NCBI GenBank assembly: GCA_018815265.1
Contig: JAHIYG010000053.1
Coordinates: 1-6,861 of the forward strand
Reading direction: 5' to 3'
DNA: 6,861 bases
Source: Candidatus Altarchaeota archaeon
GTDB lineage: Archaea > Altiarchaeota > Altiarchaeia > IMC4 > SCGC-AAA252-I15
The number at the start of each line of letters is the position of its first letter. The stretch's first letter is position 1. The notes under the pieces are model-generated. The model ran no database searches and was not told the DNA's origin. It was given only the letters and a program-made list of their open reading frames with translations. Below are positions 1 through 6,185 of the stretch, in pieces. The position numbers and the translations under genes were made by a program.

Positions 1-1039
1 ACTTTTGGTTGTTTTCTTAGTTGGGGACATACAGTCACTTATGAGATACGGCTTCACATATGATGTTGCCAGGTACATCTGGTGGTCATCAATTTTTCCG
101 ATATTCTTTTTCATTGGAGCCAACATAGTAGATGATGAAAAAACAAATAAACTCTTATTTTGGATTTTGTTCATTGGAGTCGTCGCTGCTTCCACCCAAC
201 ACCTATATAATGTGTTATTCATCCGCGCAGTCGATCCCGCATATCCTTTATTTCAAACTCTGCGCACAATAGCCTATAATAACTCTGCAGGTTTGATTTT
301 GTTGATGTCTTGTCTACTATCTGGGCATGACAAAGGGTATGGGCTATACAAAAAACTCATATACTACATCAGTCTTTCACTTATCATAATCAGTTTTTTG
401 ATGAGTTTGACTAGGACAGCATATATCGGTATTTTTTTAACAATGTCACTCATGTTTTTATGCCGGGGGAGATTCAGGTGGCCGTCGTCTAAGACTGTCC
501 TAACTACCTTTTTGGTTGTTGGGCTTCTTTTTGTCATATCCTACAAAATCAACATACTGGGTTTAGCCGTGCAAAGATTGTCTTTGTTAAATCCATTCGA
601 TGATTCAGTAGATTTTTCTTCAGGTCGCCTAGATGGTTTTAAGACAGAAATTAATCTTTGGTGGGACGAGGGCATGCTGATTTGGGGCATTGGCGCTACT
701 TCACCGCCTGAAATACTGGCTATGTATGGCTCAGAAGAGGTTGGTGCATTAAACCATGTCTCACTCAGCGGATACCTCCTCCACTATGGAATCATAGGAT
801 TTTTACTTTTTGGATTCGTACTTCCATTCTACACCTTCCAAACTGCAAAAAAACAGTATTTTGAAAACACAAAAATCTATTCTGCAGTACTGGCTTTAAT
901 GGTAATGGCTGTGGCAGTTTATACCCTAGTCACCTTCTTCTCCTCGTCACTTATTATAGGTGCAAGAGCGCATATAATTGGACTAATCTATGGGATGGCA
1001 TGGGGTCTAAATTATGCGGAAAAGTCCAGAAAAAAATAG
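1..1039 (+). CDS. O-antigen ligase/polymerase-like membrane protein (5'-truncated by window edge)
   Basis: The frame is open to the left edge and stops with TAG at 1037-1039, so the N-terminus lies outside the window; the in-frame TTG at 5 is unlikely to be the true start. About 344 residues are visible, with roughly eight hydrophobic segments. Two features match the WaaL/Wzy_C family (PF04932-like). One is a helix entered by Leu-Thr-Arg-Thr-Ala-Tyr around nt 407-424, with the arginine at the membrane edge. The other is the late motif LNHVSLSGYLLHYGIIGFLL starting at nt 749, where an Asn-His pair after an extracytoplasmic loop precedes a Gly-Ile-Ile-Gly helix. Family members polymerise or transfer lipid-linked glycans on the outer face of the membrane. 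The neighbouring glycosyltransferases fit that role. Ligase and polymerase cannot be told apart here. Its end lies 7 nt from the stop of the convergent glycosyltransferase. Confidence 0.8.
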   Translation, partial: LLVVFLVGDIQSLMRYGFTYDVARYIWWSSIFPIFFFIGANIVDDEKTNKLLFWILFIGVVAASTQHLYNVLFIRAVDPAYPLFQTLRTIAYNNSAGLILLMSCLLSGHDKGYGLYKKLIYYISLSLIIISFLMSLTRTAYIGIFLTMSLMFLCRGRFRWPSSKTVLTTFLVVGLLFVISYKINILGLAVQRLSLLNPFDDSVDFSSGRLDGFKTEINLWWDEGMLIWGIGATSPPEILAMYGSEEVGALNHVSLSGYLLHYGIIGFLLFGFVLPFYTFQTAKKQYFENTKIYSAVLALMVMAVAVYTLVTFFSSSLIIGARAHIIGLIYGMAWGLNYAEKSRKK

Positions 1040-1046
1040 CATACAA

Positions 1047-1868
1047 TTAAACCCTACTGCCTTTTTGGTCGTAATTTTTTGTGTAAAATCTTATTTTCGT
1101 CAGCATGCGAGACGGGATATACTTCAACCTATAGTAGACCCGATATAGATTGAAAAGTCTCCTGTCAACGCCAGAATTTGAATTCTGCGCTATCCTATTT
1201 AATTCATCTTTCAAAAGTCTCCTGTTGTTTGAGCAGGTCTTTGAGCCCTTATGCAGTCTAAAAGCCGCGGATATACGGTTTATGTGCATGAAACTAAATC
1301 CTTTTTCAGCTGCTTTAATGTAGAATTCATGGTCCATGCAGATGTGGTTTTTTGTGTTGAAACCACCCACTGCATCATAAACCTCATTTCTCCAGAAAGA
1401 TGCCTGCTGTGGTATTGGAAATCCAAAGAAGAGATAGTCTTTAAATCTGAATTTCGGGGGAAAACACAGGTCTACTACCTTGCCTCTGTCATCTATCAAG
1501 TGAATGTTGGAGTATACGACGTCAACGTCCGGGTTATCCTGCAATGCTTTAACTGCATCGTTGACAGCTGTTGCATACAATAAGTCGTCTGAGTTAAGGT
1601 ATGTCTGGATTAATCCCTTGGAGATACTGAATCCCTTATTCAGGGCGTCTGACTGGCCAGCGTCTTTCTCGCTTACCCAATAGTTTATTCTGTCAGAGTA
1701 TCTCTTTAGTATGTCGACAGTCTCATCTGTTGAGCCCCCATCAACTACTATGAACTCTATGTTTTTGTAATCTTGGTTCAAGACACTCAGGATTGACTGT
1801 TCAATGTATTTCCCCTGATTGTACGAAGGCATAATAACACTAACCAATGGATTATCCGAAGAATCCAT
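1047..1868 (-). CDS. Family 2 glycosyltransferase (GT-A fold)
   Basis: This is a 273-residue cytoplasmic glycosyltransferase, counted from ATG at 1868. An in-frame GTG at 1880 would add four residues. I prefer the ATG because it places the first beta strand, PLVSVIMPSYNQGKYIEQ, at residue 7, as is usual in the family; neither start has a Shine-Dalgarno. GT2 landmarks appear in order: VDGGSTDET (about 42-50), EKDAGQSDALNKG (67-79), the metal/nucleotide-sugar acidic motif LNSDD (91-95), QQASFWR (154-160), VGGF (167-170), MDHEF (178-182) carrying the probable catalytic acidic residue, and FRLHKGSKT (203-211). These are typical of the GT2 branch that uses NDP-sugars in exopolysaccharide or O-antigen assembly. 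Donor and acceptor are unknown. No membrane helix is visible. It lies convergent to the ligase-like gene and divergent from the methyltransferase gene. Confidence 0.9.
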   Translation of the reverse strand: MDSSDNPLVSVIMPSYNQGKYIEQSILSVLNQDYKNIEFIVVDGGSTDETVDILKRYSDRINYWVSEKDAGQSDALNKGFSISKGLIQTYLNSDDLLYATAVNDAVKALQDNPDVDVVYSNIHLIDDRGKVVDLCFPPKFRFKDYLFFGFPIPQQASFWRNEVYDAVGGFNTKNHICMDHEFYIKAAEKGFSFMHINRISAAFRLHKGSKTCSNNRRLLKDELNRIAQNSNSGVDRRLFNLYRVYYRLKYIPSRMLTKIRFYTKNYDQKGSRV

Positions 1869-1938
1869 TTCTGTCGCCACTTTTTATCACTTACGCCTTT
1901 AACTGATATGTCATAAGGTATTATTAGCTAGGTTAAGG
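1869..1938. promoter_or_regulatory. Divergent intergenic promoter region (glycosyltransferase / methyltransferase)
   Basis: This is the only non-coding space between two head-to-head genes, so promoters for both must lie here or inside coding sequence. On the minus strand, GTTAAAGG (complement of 1895-1902) lies about 30 nt before ATG 1868. On the plus strand, an AT-rich AAGGTATTATTA (1915-1926) lies close to ATG 1939, and TTTTTATC (1881-1888) repeats the box found before the gene at 4803 but sits 50 nt from the start. No single box is convincing. The assignment rests on gene layout. Confidence 0.3.
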
Positions 1939-2808
1939 ATGGAATCCGAAACAGACTACTCACTATATCTTGACATGGCGGTGTCTAATCAAAATAAAAT
2001 CTCTCACCTGTCAAAGCGGATTTTCACCAAATTTCTCACGGTAACATATCCTGTTTCAAGGTTTGGCTACATGGCAAAGGCTAAGACATTCTGGGGTGAT
2101 GAGATGAGTGTTTTGCTGCCAGAGAAAGTATCCACCCATCTATTTAGGCACTCTTACTTTGAGGAAGATTTGACGAGGATGCTCCTCAACTTTCTGACCC
2201 AAGACATGACCTTTTTTGATGTTGGAGCCCACATCGGCTACTACTCCCTGCTGGCATCAAGGCTGGTCGGCGTAAAAGGTCATGTCCACTCGTTTGAGCC
2301 CACACCCACCACATATAGAATACTTAAACTAAACACCGCAAAACTGGCTAATGTCTCATTAAACAACAAAGCAGTCCATAGTAAACCCGGCAAAATATCC
2401 TTAAATGATTTTGGACTGGAGCACTCCGCATTTAACTCACTGTATACGCCCAGGATTAAAGCCGATGAAAGGGACAGGATTCACAAAACAGTATATTCTG
2501 TTGATGCAGTAACAATAGACGACTATGTGAGAGATACTGGGGCGAAACCAGACTTCATTAAAATTGACGTTGAAAGCTCGGAAATGAATGTCTTAGCTGG
2601 TATGGACGACACAATTGAATCGCATCATCCAATCATCACCTTGGAGGTTGGTGATGTGGGCGTTTCCGAAGCAAAAAACAGCAGGGAATTGATTGAATAT
2701 CTAATTGATAGAGGTTATGAGCCTTATGAATGTAGTCAAGGAAAAACAATAAAGCATAGACTGAAGAGCAAATACGAATATGCAAACATACTCCTGCTGC
2801 CAAAATAG
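1939..2808 (+). CDS. FkbM family SAM-dependent methyltransferase
   Basis: The 289-residue product matches the FkbM / Methyltransf_21 family (PF05050). Residues about 50-93 form the usual lead-in (a tryptophan-glycine-acidic strand, then LTRMLLNFL). The SAM-binding motif I is DVGAHIGYYS at 94-103. The ribose-binding acidic strand is SFEP at 118-121. IKIDVESSEMNVLAG at 207-221 is the diagnostic FkbM motif. The C-terminus ends in the family's strands (ITLEVGDVG, then YEPYE). Members usually O-methylate sugars or other glycan groups; the acceptor cannot be read from sequence, but the setting suggests a glycan. ATG 1939 was chosen because the upstream frame reaches a stop at 1900 with no other ATG, GTG or TTG. 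The upstream GGTTAAGG is too close to the ATG for a normal ribosome-binding site. Its stop is 8 nt from that of the convergent sulfotransferase gene. Confidence 0.9.
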   Translation: MESETDYSLYLDMAVSNQNKISHLSKRIFTKFLTVTYPVSRFGYMAKAKTFWGDEMSVLLPEKVSTHLFRHSYFEEDLTRMLLNFLTQDMTFFDVGAHIGYYSLLASRLVGVKGHVHSFEPTPTTYRILKLNTAKLANVSLNNKAVHSKPGKISLNDFGLEHSAFNSLYTPRIKADERDRIHKTVYSVDAVTIDDYVRDTGAKPDFIKIDVESSEMNVLAGMDDTIESHHPIITLEVGDVGVSEAKNSRELIEYLIDRGYEPYECSQGKTIKHRLKSKYEYANILLLPK

Positions 2809-2816
2809 GCAATCTC

Positions 2817-3539
2817 TCAAATTATTTTTACTAGTGGATAACCTGCTATATCATCTGTCAAATCAGAATATGTGTCTTTGAGCAGTTTCAGTGTGTCTTC
2901 ATCTATTGAATAATCTTTTGACACTCTATCTTGCTTTTCTGGAAATGAATCGATTTTGTCTTTGTTTAAACCGACGAAGTCGAAAACGTCTCCTAAGCTC
3001 TCCCATAAGCCATCATATCTCAGCAGCATTATTGGATAGCTTCTCTCGTCTTGGTTGCATTTTGCCCAGCTGTCAAAATGCGCCTTTAAACCTAAAATAT
3101 CCTCTCCCTTTAATGCATACTCGTCCAATCTCATATTGTCAGGGCATCTGCATGAGTCCACATCTAACTGCGTGCATATGGACTTGAAACTAAACCTTCT
3201 GAATAGCGAGATTACACTCGTGACTGGGTCGCCAAACAGATATATTGCCTTGTAGTCTGGGGAAAGTATGTATCTTTGTTTCCCGTCGGTGTTTGGAGGA
3301 TGTCGCATATGTTTTACGCCGCATAAATCCGGGAATTTAGGCACAGACAAACTATGTGCTCTGAAAAAATCATAAAGTAAAGTAGTCCCAACGCCACCGT
3401 ATGAAGTGACTTGTATACTGTGCTTAAACCTTATTTTTTGCGAAACTTTAGCTCTTAAATGTTCGACATAAAATTTATATGCCCGTCTCTCTACTCGGTT
3501 ATTCAATGACTTATCAAAACTAGATTCGCTTGTCTGCAT
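2817..3539 (-). CDS. Sulfotransferase-like protein (PAPS-dependent type)
   Basis: This 240-residue protein has the sequence logic of a P-loop-like sulfotransferase. VTSYGGVGTTLL (44-55) resembles the 5'-phosphosulfate-binding loop, followed by a helix. KHMRHPP lies at 76-82. AIYLFGDPVTSVISLFRR (98-115) resembles the 3'-phosphate-binding strand and helix, with Asp-Pro, serines 108 and 111, and arginines 114-115. The C-terminal half keeps the common HFDSW...LLRYDGLWESLGDVFDFVGL arrangement. Such enzymes move sulfate from PAPS to hydroxyl or amino groups, here plausibly on the glycan made by the neighbours. A cysteine-rich stretch (C122, C130, C132) lies after the 3' site and is unusual. Family assignment comes from motif reading, and remote kinship to other nucleotide-binding transferases is possible. 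ATG 3539 has a weak AGGT four bases upstream. Confidence 0.75.
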   Translation of the reverse strand: MQTSESSFDKSLNNRVERRAYKFYVEHLRAKVSQKIRFKHSIQVTSYGGVGTTLLYDFFRAHSLSVPKFPDLCGVKHMRHPPNTDGKQRYILSPDYKAIYLFGDPVTSVISLFRRFSFKSICTQLDVDSCRCPDNMRLDEYALKGEDILGLKAHFDSWAKCNQDERSYPIMLLRYDGLWESLGDVFDFVGLNKDKIDSFPEKQDRVSKDYSIDEDTLKLLKDTYSDLTDDIAGYPLVKII

Positions 3540-3547
3540 CTTTACCT

Positions 3548-3570
3548 ACACACTGAAGAACATAGTGTGT
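3548..3570. repeat. Perfect 7-bp inverted repeat in divergent promoter gap
   Basis: ACACACT (3548-3554) and AGTGTGT (3564-3570) are exact reverse complements separated by 9 nt. The repeat lies between a strong AT-rich box (3571-3587) and the start of the sulfotransferase-like gene at 3539, so it would cover that gene's transcription start or 5' leader. It could be an operator or an RNA hairpin. No regulator can be named from the sequence. Confidence 0.5.
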
Positions 3571-3600
3571 CTAATAAAATATAAAGGGTTTTTAGATTAA
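3571..3600. promoter_or_regulatory. Candidate divergent promoter (sulfotransferase-like / GT4 genes)
   Basis: CTAATAAAATATAAAGG (3571-3587) reads on the minus strand as CCTTTATATTTTATTAG, a good archaeal TATA-like box. It would start transcription about 10-15 nt upstream of ATG 3539. On the plus strand, TTTTTAGATT (3589-3598) lies about 27 nt before ATG 3621, which fits a leaderless start for the glycosyltransferase. A TATAAT at 3609-3614 lies too near ATG 3621 to serve as an archaeal box. This is inference from spacing and composition only. Confidence 0.45.
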
Positions 3601-3620
3601 CCAAGTCATATAATACTTCA

Positions 3621-4745
3621 ATGAGGGTTCTTATTGTAGCCCCGTCTCTTGAAAGAGAATATGGTGGGCCAAGCAAGGCTGTATTAGACAATAAAAAATG
3701 GCTTGGCAAATATGGTGTAAAAGTCGATATAGCAACGACATATCGCGAGAAGACCAAAGAATATTGTGGGGACGGAATATTTGCGTTCCCCTCGTCCTTA
3801 GGCAATTTCAGGTATTCTCCAAAGCTAAGTCGGTGGTTGGACAAAAACATCACTAACTACGACCTCGTACAAATTGACACAATATTCCATTACTCGACCT
3901 ATATCTCCTCTAAAAAAGCAAGGATGTATGGAATCCCATATGTAATACAACCCCATGGAATGCTTGAGGATAAGCTATTAACCAGTAAAAGCCGCTGGAA
4001 AAAAAAGGTTTTCCTACAGCTGGTCAAGGATTCACTAGATAATGCAGACGCCATTATCCTAACCTCAAAGTACGAGGAAAAAACTTGCGGCGTCAAATTA
4101 CCTAAGGACAAGTTTTTCATACAACCCCTCGGGATTGAAGTGTTAGATGAAAAAGGAAAAACTAAAATCAAAGATTTTTTCCCAGAGCTAGAGAATAAAA
4201 GAATAATCCTTTTTCTCTCGAGAATACATCCCAAGAAGGGGTTGGAAATTCTGCTACATTCAATTGGGATAATCCTGAGAGAAGATAAGAATTTGGCGTT
4301 GGTGGTTGCAGGCTCAGGAGATAAGGCATACGAGGACAAACTCAAGTCGTTAGTTGAGGAGGAAGGCTTGGGCGATAGTGTCGTTTTCACGGGATTTGTT
4401 GGGGGCAATGTAAAAAAGACACTTTTCCAGAATTCTGTTTTTTTCATCTTGTCTTCGCATTCTGAAAACTTCGGAGTTGCAGTTGTTGAGGCGATGTCAT
4501 ATGGTTTGCCTGTTCTAGTATCAGACACGGTGGGAGTAGCAGACGACATACTTGAATACAATGCGGGACTGGTGTTTAAACTAGATAAAAAATCCATTGA
4601 GGATTCAGTCAGAAAAGCATTATCTAACCGTAAACTCCTAAAAAGACTTGGCGTAAACGGAAAAAGACTAGTGGGTGACCGCTTCCACTGGAAAAAAACA
4701 ACACCCCAACAAATAGACATATACAAGAAAATAATATCCCAATGA
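3621..4745 (+). CDS. Family 4 glycosyltransferase (GT-B fold)
   Basis: The 374-residue product is a full-length retaining GT4 enzyme. The N-terminal Rossmann domain opens with MRVLIVAPSLEREYGGPSKA, whose Gly-Gly-Pro loop binds the acceptor, and continues with IQPHGML near residue 111. The C-terminal domain begins at about 192 with ILFLSRIHPKKGLEILL (Arg201 and Lys205-Lys206 contact the donor diphosphate). VVAGSGD and FTGFVGG follow, and then the signature ENFGVAVVEAMSYGLPVLVS, where E282 and E290 form the EX7E pair. It transfers a sugar from an NDP-sugar to a lipid-linked or growing glycan in the cytoplasm. The exact sugar is unknown. ATG 3621 is the first start giving the family's usual N-terminus. 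No Shine-Dalgarno precedes it, and an AT-rich box about 27 nt upstream suggests a leaderless mRNA. It is the last recognisable glycan gene on this side. Confidence 0.93.
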   Translation: MRVLIVAPSLEREYGGPSKAVLDNKKWLGKYGVKVDIATTYREKTKEYCGDGIFAFPSSLGNFRYSPKLSRWLDKNITNYDLVQIDTIFHYSTYISSKKARMYGIPYVIQPHGMLEDKLLTSKSRWKKKVFLQLVKDSLDNADAIILTSKYEEKTCGVKLPKDKFFIQPLGIEVLDEKGKTKIKDFFPELENKRIILFLSRIHPKKGLEILLHSIGIILREDKNLALVVAGSGDKAYEDKLKSLVEEEGLGDSVVFTGFVGGNVKKTLFQNSVFFILSSHSENFGVAVVEAMSYGLPVLVSDTVGVADDILEYNAGLVFKLDKKSIEDSVRKALSNRKLLKRLGVNGKRLVGDRFHWKKTTPQQIDIYKKIISQ

Positions 4746-4771
4746 ATGTATTCTATAATGCCAGAAGTAAC

Positions 4772-4780
4772 GTTTTTATC
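4772..4780 (+). promoter_or_regulatory. TATA-like box for the gene at 4803
   Basis: GTTTTTATC lies with its A (4778) 25 nt upstream of GTG 4803, after a purine-rich AGAAGTAAC stretch that could act as a BRE. The spacing matches transcription starting at the GTG, i.e. a leaderless mRNA. It therefore argues against the in-frame TTG at 4785, which would lie upstream of the transcript. A similar TTTTTA box lies about 27 nt before ATG 3621. Confidence 0.45.
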
Positions 4781-4802
4781 CTAATTGTTCCAGTTGTTAA
4801 CT

Positions 4803-5981
4803 GTGCAAAAACAAGCAGGTAAAGGTCTCGTATACCCCGTGTGGGCCAGTAAGATAGATAGTCCTTGGGCAGAAATAGATCAAAAAACCGTTCAGGGATT
4901 TCTGCAACAAGTAAATGCTGACTTGGGAAATAGGGACGAATTATTATCCATGGACGTGGAGAGGCTTGTAAAAGCCAAAATATTAACTCCTCAGCAGGCT
5001 GACAGATTCTGCGGAGACTTTCTCAGAGGATTCCTACTTGAAAAAGGCGAACGCATGCTCAAACACGGAGAACTAGGTTGGGCGACAAGGGTGTTAGGTG
5101 TTTACGCATCCATGAAAAGCGCAGACATACCTGTTGGCGGAGATGTTGTTGCATTGATGGAAGAAGGCAAGTTACCTCTAGAGATTGGCAAAGGAGTTGA
5201 GGGAGGTCTGAAAAAGGTAATAGTTCAACAGATTAGGGACACATTCGACCAGCCGTCATGGTCGATAAACGCTAACCTCCCCGGATATGTGGAAGCCCTT
5301 GCAACTGCAGGATGGCTTGATGCAGATTTCAGGAAATTCATACAGGACCGTTACCATGGTGAATATGACCGACAAGTAAGCGGTAAACGGGATACTAAAC
5401 CATTAGATGAGATACCAGGCCCGATGGGTGCGTTTCTGCGCGACTTGAGAATGCAGACTATCGGCATAGTGGAGCAAACTGAGGACTTACTGCAACAAAA
5501 GGATTTGGACCGCCAAAGAAGGTTAATGGAGGATCCATTCATGACAGTAGATGACTACATGGAAGGGGAAAAACAAGATAGAGAGACACAGAGGCATTTG
5601 AAGATGATCAGAAGAGGAGACCACACTCCGGTTCCTTTCACAATCACTGGCTTAAGATTATCTGATTTTTCATCCCTCATGGCAGCAGGGATAGATTTGG
5701 ACAAATTCACGCAAGGGAGAAAAGACAGTATATTAGAAGAGGCACGGCAAAGCGCTGCTGAAGATGACTGGAAGCACGTCGGCCAAGTACTTTACAACGC
5801 TCAAAGAGCGAAAATGAGTGGTTTAGTCAAATTCTGCATTGGAGAACAAGCAGGCGAAGAAACGTGGAAAGACAAAATAGTTAAGGCACACCAGGGTGGG
5901 AACATATTCGACGCCCATCTACTGCACACACTCGGACTACTAACGCCCAAAACAACTTCCCGACCAAACACAACAGAATGA
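4803..5981 (+). CDS. Hypothetical helix-rich soluble protein, possible internal repeats
   Basis: I do not recognise this 392-residue protein. There is no signal peptide, no membrane helix and no catalytic motif that I can name. It is predicted largely helical and charged, with a Lys/Glu/Gln-rich middle (about 220-275). Three stretches share a loose pattern, a short helix of the form 'VExLxxAxxL' followed by a phenylalanine-containing helix: DVERLVKAKILTPQQADRF (51-69), YVEALATAGWLDADFRKF (162-179) and DFSSLMAAGIDLDKF (288-302). The first and third are followed by a long helix pair with a shared Val-Leu (97-98 and 329-330). This suggests a degenerate alpha-solenoid or TPR-like scaffold, perhaps for protein binding. 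GTG 4803 is preferred over TTG 4785 because of the TATA spacing. It begins 57 nt after the GT4 gene with its own promoter, so a role in glycan synthesis is not implied. The tail (TTSRPNTTE) looks disordered. Confidence 0.8.
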   Translation: MQKQAGKGLVYPVWASKIDSPWAEIDQKTVQGFLQQVNADLGNRDELLSMDVERLVKAKILTPQQADRFCGDFLRGFLLEKGERMLKHGELGWATRVLGVYASMKSADIPVGGDVVALMEEGKLPLEIGKGVEGGLKKVIVQQIRDTFDQPSWSINANLPGYVEALATAGWLDADFRKFIQDRYHGEYDRQVSGKRDTKPLDEIPGPMGAFLRDLRMQTIGIVEQTEDLLQQKDLDRQRRLMEDPFMTVDDYMEGEKQDRETQRHLKMIRRGDHTPVPFTITGLRLSDFSSLMAAGIDLDKFTQGRKDSILEEARQSAAEDDWKHVGQVLYNAQRAKMSGLVKFCIGEQAGEETWKDKIVKAHQGGNIFDAHLLHTLGLLTPKTTSRPNTTE

Positions 5982-6040
5982 AAGAATCAGGTATTTTAAC
6001 ATGAAATAAGTAGAATTAAACCCAACAATTTTCATATGCA

Positions 6041-6054
6041 CAACCAGTTGGTTG
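6041..6054. repeat. 6-bp inverted repeat upstream of RNA region
   Basis: CAACCA (6041-6046) and TGGTTG (6049-6054) are perfect reverse complements around GT. The repeat lies just downstream of AT-rich boxes (GAATTAAA at 6013-6020 and TTTTCATATG at 6029-6038) and close to where a transcript reading into the tRNA could begin. It may be a protein-binding palindrome or the first hairpin of that transcript. A chance occurrence of this length is also possible. Confidence 0.35.
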
Positions 6055-6078
6055 GAAGAATGTAAAAAGAAGCCACAT

Positions 6079-6170
6079 AGCAGCTAAGCGAATGAAGGAA
6101 GCGCCCGCTGCTCAAAGCGTAAACCGACGCGAACGAGCAAAGCTTGTTGCGTTCCACAAGACAGTCTTGT
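6079..6170 (+). ncRNA. Candidate structured RNA / tRNA leader, partly H/ACA-like
   Basis: This GC-richer, non-coding stretch is dense in complementary segments. Local hairpins are AGCAGC/GCTGCT (6079-6084 with 6107-6112), GCGT/ACGC (6117-6120 with 6127-6130), a 10-bp stem with one bulge (6131-6140 with 6144-6154) and ACAAGAC/GTCTTGT (6156-6162 with 6164-6170). An alternative fold pairs GGAA-CGC (6097-6104, one bulged G) with GCGTTCC (6149-6155) and GCTGCTC (6107-6113) with 6135-6143. That leaves an internal pocket (6105-6106 and 6144-6148) and ends directly at ACA (6156-6158), as in an archaeal H/ACA guide. No clear kink-turn is visible, and the upper stem lies 12 nt from ACA rather than the usual 14-16, so the class is unproven. 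No TATA-like box sits 25-30 nt before the following tRNA, so one transcript may carry both. Confidence 0.35.
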
Positions 6171-6185
6171 TAGGTTTTGCGGTTT

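Noticed and set aside
1251..1583. 110-residue plus-strand frame inside the GT2 gene
   Set aside because: It is antisense to conserved glycosyltransferase motifs, is cysteine-rich without a pattern, and has no promoter or ribosome-binding signal.
2891..3255. Two plus-strand frames opposite the sulfotransferase-like gene
   Set aside because: They are antisense shadows with unlikely composition, overlapping each other and a motif-supported gene.
3542..3853. 103-residue minus-strand frame across the divergent gap and GT4 5' end
   Set aside because: It overlaps the promoter region and the N-terminal domain of the GT4 gene; no family motif is visible.
3899..4726. 275-residue open frame antisense to the GT4 gene
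   Set aside because: It lies wholly within a clear glycosyltransferase gene, is serine/proline-rich without recognisable domain motifs, and is explained by the codon use of the opposite strand.
5982..6185. C/D box sRNA
   Set aside because: I could not find a paired RTGATGA C box and CTGA D box with suitable spacing on either strand.
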